NCBI RefSeq assembly: GCF_003977615.1
Contig: NZ_RYZR01000005.1
Coordinates: forward strand, 715,773-779,772
DNA length: 64,000 nucleotides
Direction: 5' to 3'
From: Dyella dinghuensis
GTDB taxonomy: Bacteria; Pseudomonadota; Gammaproteobacteria; Xanthomonadales; Rhodanobacteraceae
In this document: one piece after another, positions 60,964-64,000 of the stretch
Numbering within the stretch: the stretch's first letter is position 1
How the letters are laid out: each line of letters begins with the position of its first letter
Made by a program: the position numbers and the translations under genes
Notes under the pieces: model-generated
Database searches by the model: none
Seen by the model: the letters and a program-made list of their open reading frames with translations, nothing else
Told to the model about the DNA's origin: nothing

Positions 60964-62940
60964 TTAGGCTGCCTTTCGGCGGCTTTGCATGCGAATAAGA
61001 CCGGCAACGTCGGTAATCAGCGCAACCGAACCATCCGCAAGAATGGTGGCGCCCGAAATGCCGTCGACGCGGCGATAGTTCGCTTCGAGCGACTTCACGA
61101 CAGCTTGTTGCTGACCGACCAGTTCGTCGATAAACAAACCTACCTGAGCACCGTCCGATTCGACGACAATCACCAAACCTTCTTCGATTTTCTGTCGCGC
61201 ATTCGCGCAACCGAATTGCTCGTGCAAGCGAATGATCGGCAGATATTCGCCGCGGAAACGGAAGAGTTCGCCGCCGCCGGTAACCGTACGTACGGCGTCA
61301 GCGGGCAACTGGATGGATTCGACGATCGATACCAGCGGCACGATGTAGCACTCATCGCCCACCGACGTGGTCAAGCCATCGATGATGGCGAGCGTGAGCG
61401 GCAAGGTGATTGTGAAAGTGGTGCCAGCGCCAGGACGGCTCTTGATCGCCACACTGCCGCCAAGATCCACGACATTGCGGCGAACCACGTCCATACCCAC
61501 GCCACGGCCGGACAAATCGGTGGTCACGGCGGCGGTCGAGAAGCCCGGCTGGAAGATCAGTTCGCCCACTTCTTCGTCAGTGATGTTGTCGCCGTTTGTG
61601 ATCAAGCCTTTTTGCACCGCCTTGGCAATGATGGCCTCGCGGTTCAAACCGGCGCCGTCGTCGACGATTTCCACCACGATGGAACCGCCGCGATGGAACG
61701 CTTCCAGGCGCAAGGTGCCGACATCGCCCTTGCCCGCAGCACGGCGTTTTTCCGGTATTTCCAGACCATGATCGATCGCGTTGCGCACCAGATGCACGAG
61801 CGGATCGCCGATTTTTTCGAGCACCGTCTTGTCGAGCTCGGTATGTTCACCGACCAGATCCAGCTTCACCTGCTTGCCGAGTTTCTGGCTCAGATCGCGC
61901 ACCAGACGCGGGAAACGGTTGAACACCGAACCGATCGGCAACATACGTATGCCCATCACGCTTTCCTGCAAGGAACGCGTGTGGCGTGCGAGCTGCGCGA
62001 GACCTTGCTGAAGCAGCGCGAGTCGCGACGGATCGAATTCTTCGCGGAACTGATCAAGCATGGCTTGCGTGATGACCAGCTCGCCCACCAGGTCGATCAA
62101 TCCATCGATCTTGTCGATGGCAACGCGCACGGAGCCGGCGTCATTGCTGCTTGCCGCAGCGGCACGCGCGTTACCCGATGGCGCATTCGCCGCAGCCGGA
62201 GCGGCAACCGCCTCAGCCACCGGCGCAGCGGCTGCAGTAGCGAGAGGCTCAACGCTCAGATCGCACTCGTCTTCCACCCACTCGAACACGCCCGCAATCG
62301 CTTCACGCGTGGCCGAACCGGTCAGTTCGATGCGCCAGCCGAGATGGCATTCGGTTGGATCCAGCGCTTCCCATACGGGCAGTCGATCGTAGAGCGCTTC
62401 GACGTTGAGCTGACCCAGCGCGGCGAGTTCGCGCAACAGGCGCAGCGGCTCGTTGCCGCCTGCGAGCATGCTTTTGTGCGGGCGGAACTGAATCACCCAA
62501 CCACTGGAAGCCGTCGATTTTGCCGCCGCTTTCGATGCCGCAGCCGGCGCGGAATGCCCCGCCGCTGCCGCCAATTCCTGCTTTAGCGCTTCGCTTTGCG
62601 CATCGGCAAGCGGTTGACCGTTCTGCGCGCGATCGAACATGCCACGCAGGCAATCCACCGTACGCAGCATCAATTCGACAATCACTTTGTCGACAGCGCG
62701 ACGGCCTTCGCGGACCTGATCGAGCAGCGATTCGGCTTCGTGCGTGAATGCCGCCATTTCGGGAAAACCGAACGTAGCGGCACCGCCCTTGATCGAGTGC
62801 GCCGCACGGAAAATGCTATGCACCAACTCCGCATTGCCGCCCTCATCCAGCGCAAGCAGCGCCGTTTCCATCGCGTCCAGCCCTTCCAGGCTTTCTTCGA
62901 AGAACACTTTGTGAAACTGCGCGATGCTGATCGTGCTCAT
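60964..62940 (-). CDS. cheA: Chemotaxis sensor kinase CheA
   Basis: A 658-residue cytoplasmic histidine kinase. P1 (Hpt) carries phospho-acceptor His48 in FRAAHSIKGGAATFG. A middle region (GWVIQFRPHKSMLAGGNEPL to about residue 245) resembles P2/receiver-binding. P3 dimerisation begins near VRVAIDKIDGLIDLVGELVI. P4 has the N box HLVRNAIDHGLE, G1 DDGAGLNREAI and G2 GRGVGMDVVRRNV. The C-terminal P5 is a CheW-like domain (EYLPIIRLHEQFGCA). It is the main signal output of the operon, phosphorylating the CheY-like protein upstream. Confidence 0.96.
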   Translation of the reverse strand: MSTISIAQFHKVFFEESLEGLDAMETALLALDEGGNAELVHSIFRAAHSIKGGAATFGFPEMAAFTHEAESLLDQVREGRRAVDKVIVELMLRTVDCLRGMFDRAQNGQPLADAQSEALKQELAAAAGHSAPAAASKAAAKSTASSGWVIQFRPHKSMLAGGNEPLRLLRELAALGQLNVEALYDRLPVWEALDPTECHLGWRIELTGSATREAIAGVFEWVEDECDLSVEPLATAAAAPVAEAVAAPAAANAPSGNARAAAASSNDAGSVRVAIDKIDGLIDLVGELVITQAMLDQFREEFDPSRLALLQQGLAQLARHTRSLQESVMGIRMLPIGSVFNRFPRLVRDLSQKLGKQVKLDLVGEHTELDKTVLEKIGDPLVHLVRNAIDHGLEIPEKRRAAGKGDVGTLRLEAFHRGGSIVVEIVDDGAGLNREAIIAKAVQKGLITNGDNITDEEVGELIFQPGFSTAAVTTDLSGRGVGMDVVRRNVVDLGGSVAIKSRPGAGTTFTITLPLTLAIIDGLTTSVGDECYIVPLVSIVESIQLPADAVRTVTGGGELFRFRGEYLPIIRLHEQFGCANARQKIEEGLVIVVESDGAQVGLFIDELVGQQQAVVKSLEANYRRVDGISGATILADGSVALITDVAGLIRMQSRRKAA

Positions 62941-62970
62941 GAGGGCTTTCGACTCTTTTGATGGTGACGC

Positions 62971-63333
62971 TTAACCAAGTACGCGACGAACGGTTGCCAG
63001 CAACTGTTCCGGATCGAAGGGCTTCACCAGCCAACCGGTTGCACCGGCAGCCTTGCCTTCCATCTTCTTGTCCGTGTTGGACTCGGTGGTGAGCATGAGG
63101 ATCGGCACACCTTTGTAATCGGCGCGCTGACGCAGCTCACGCACCATGCTGATGCCGTCCATCACCGGCATGTTCACGTCGGCCAGCACGAGGTCGAAAC
63201 GCGAGGCTGCCGCCGTATCCAGCGCAAGCTGGCCATTTTCCGCTTCGCTCACGTCATAACCGGCACTACGCAGCGTGAAAGCCACCATGCCGCGCATCGA
63301 CGCCGAATCATCTACCGCAAGAATCTTTGCCAT
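62971..63333 (-). CDS. cheY: CheY-like single-domain response regulator
   Basis: A 120-residue receiver domain. The acidic pair is in AVDDSASMRGMV, phospho-acceptor Asp52 in VLADVNMPVMDGI, Thr near residue 82 in MLTTESNTD, and Lys104 in WLVKPFDPEQ. GAGGTGGAAA precedes the ATG. There is no output domain, so it acts by protein contact. It lies 30 bases upstream of cheA and is co-transcribed. Whether it acts on flagella or another target cannot be told, because no flagellar gene is nearby. Confidence 0.95.
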   Translation of the reverse strand: MAKILAVDDSASMRGMVAFTLRSAGYDVSEAENGQLALDTAAASRFDLVLADVNMPVMDGISMVRELRQRADYKGVPILMLTTESNTDKKMEGKAAGATGWLVKPFDPEQLLATVRRVLG

Positions 63334-63346
63334 TTTCCACCTCAGT

Positions 63347-63667
63347 TCAAGCCGGCTTCTTCGCCGGCAACGCTAATGTTTGTGCCAGACCCAACTGGCT
63401 CGCTGCGTCGTACAACGGTGCACTGACACCCGCCCACTGCATGGCATGCCCGCGTTTCTCAAGCTCGCGCTGATACACGACAAGCAATTGCAGCGCGGCC
63501 GTATCCACACGGTCCACCTTGGAACCATCCAGCGTGATCTGCGGCGCATCCAGCGAGGAGGAAAGTTGCCGATACAGATCCCCCACGTCGGCGATGCGGC
63601 TATCGGGCGGCAAGCCTATTGCCGCACCCATGGCCGATGCCGCATCGCCTTTGCTCTTCGTACCCAT
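63347..63667 (-). CDS. STAS domain protein, first gene of the chemosensory operon
   Basis: A 106-residue STAS domain: PQITLDGSKVDRVDTAALQL, then LVVYQRELEKRGHAMQW. At the phospho-site turn the usual D-S-(S/A)-(A/G) is D-T-A-A, so phosphorylation, if any, would be on Thr. ATG 63667 has GAGG 8 bases upstream; codons further left do not look coding. It is 13 bases upstream of cheY. It forms a bookend with the STAS protein at 52520. Confidence 0.87.
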   Translation of the reverse strand: MGTKSKGDAASAMGAAIGLPPDSRIADVGDLYRQLSSSLDAPQITLDGSKVDRVDTAALQLLVVYQRELEKRGHAMQWAGVSAPLYDAASQLGLAQTLALPAKKPA

Positions 63668-63852
63668 AAAAGTGCCCTCGCCGGATGAGCCCGTTGCAGG
63701 TTTTATCGGCACGTTGAGGGGTAGCTTTAGTGAGTTTTGTGTGTATTGGGTTGGGATTTTTGGGGTGTGATGTGGCCGTCCGGGTGCGCGCCTGCACGCT
63801 TGGCGTTTTCTCCGAGCTGGCCAGCCTTAGCTCGTCATCCCAGCTCCTCATC
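63668..63852. other. Upstream region of the chemosensory operon
   Basis: With the following repeat this makes a 333-base gap to the window edge. The operon promoter must lie here. A T-rich stretch near 63725-63770 is AT-richer than its surroundings, but no clear -35/-10 pair or FliA-like site could be assigned. Confidence 0.5.
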
Positions 63853-64000
63853 GTCATCCCAGCGAAGGCTGGGATCCAGTGACTGTATCGTCCCGTTGAT
63901 GCCTTATCGCCAGTGTGCTCGCCTGCGCGGCGGGCGTTTCGTGCCTCTGCCGAGGCCCGAGTCACTTTTCTTTGTTGGCCCAAAGAAAAGTAACCCAAAG
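63853..64000 (+). repeat. Further copy of the composite repeat, cut by the window edge
   Basis: GTCATCCCAGCGAAGGCTGG, then the segment TCCCGTTGATGCCTTATCGC, then the unit GCGCGGCGGGCGTTTCGTGC and the hairpin ACTTTTCTTTG-TTGGCC-CAAAGAAAAGT at 63964-63991. The same order appears inverted at 3661-3845, about 60 kb away. Confidence 0.85.

Noticed and set aside
60985..62586. A 533-codon open frame antisense to cheA
   Set aside because: It mirrors CheA exactly, lacks a ribosome binding site, and its composition (many His, Arg and Gln) is not protein-like.

Overview
The window looks like a chromosomal segment of a free-living, GC-rich gammaproteobacterium of the Xanthomonadales, most likely Rhodanobacteraceae (Dyella, Frateuria, Luteibacter or Rhodanobacter type). 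The basis is a TonB-dependent receptor of the Xanthomonas/Caulobacter type, a Xanthomonas-like alpha-amino acid ester hydrolase, a large secreted sedolisin, abundant LysR-type regulators, and intergenic ACTTTTCTTTG-type hairpin repeats. The genus is an inference. No phage, insertion sequence, CRISPR array or rRNA was seen; the only RNA gene recognised is tRNA-Arg(CCG).

Layout. 1-3033: a truncated S9 peptidase, an acyl-CoA thioesterase and a glutathione transferase-like gene. 3034-3957: a non-coding repeat cluster. 3958-7983: a LysR/aldo-keto reductase divergent pair, a Rid protein, queF and a lipoprotein. 8168-11565: mprF overlapping a VirJ/AcvB-like hydrolase, a lipid aminoacylation make-and-remove pair. 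11794-12846: two CsbD-like stress proteins and a tiny DUF1328-type membrane peptide. 12984-17027: a methyltransferase, a GNAT acetyltransferase, a lipase-like hydrolase and two proteins of unknown function.

17212-31536 is a galactoside utilisation locus. An outer-membrane TonB receptor, GH35 beta-galactosidase, GH27 alpha-galactosidase and aldose epimerase would import and cleave galactosides. A sugar porter, an SDR (probable galactose 1-dehydrogenase), an SMP-30 lactonase, galactonate dehydratase, KDGal kinase and KDPGal aldolase would then run the oxidative De Ley-Doudoroff route to pyruvate and glyceraldehyde 3-phosphate. A divergent GntR/FadR-type regulator sits in the middle, with DgoR-like candidate operators on both of its promoters.

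32093-50679 is a mixed region: Dps, an HD-domain protein divergent from a GlxA-type regulator, a sedolisin with C-terminal FG-GAP/VCBS-like repeats, a histidine kinase and response regulator, an alpha-amino acid ester hydrolase, a LysR/oxidoreductase divergent pair, an AhpD-like protein, an SDR, a protoglobin, the tRNA, an M61 peptidase, an outer-membrane barrel and a small secreted protein. A MASE1-type sensor kinase follows at 50851-52488.

52520-63667, all on the minus strand, is a chemosensory operon in the order STAS, cheY, cheA, MCP (Cache), cheW, MCP, cheR, cheD, cheB, MCP-like protein, STAS. The order resembles the F7-type (Pseudomonas aeruginosa Che2) cluster. Both receptors end in xWxxF tails of the CheR-tether type. 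No separate cheZ is present, but the MCP-like protein carries a CheZ-like D-x3-Q motif and shares a -GE(I/V)ELF tail with CheD. This is the most interesting unexplained feature of the window. The window ends in another copy of the repeat found near position 3100.
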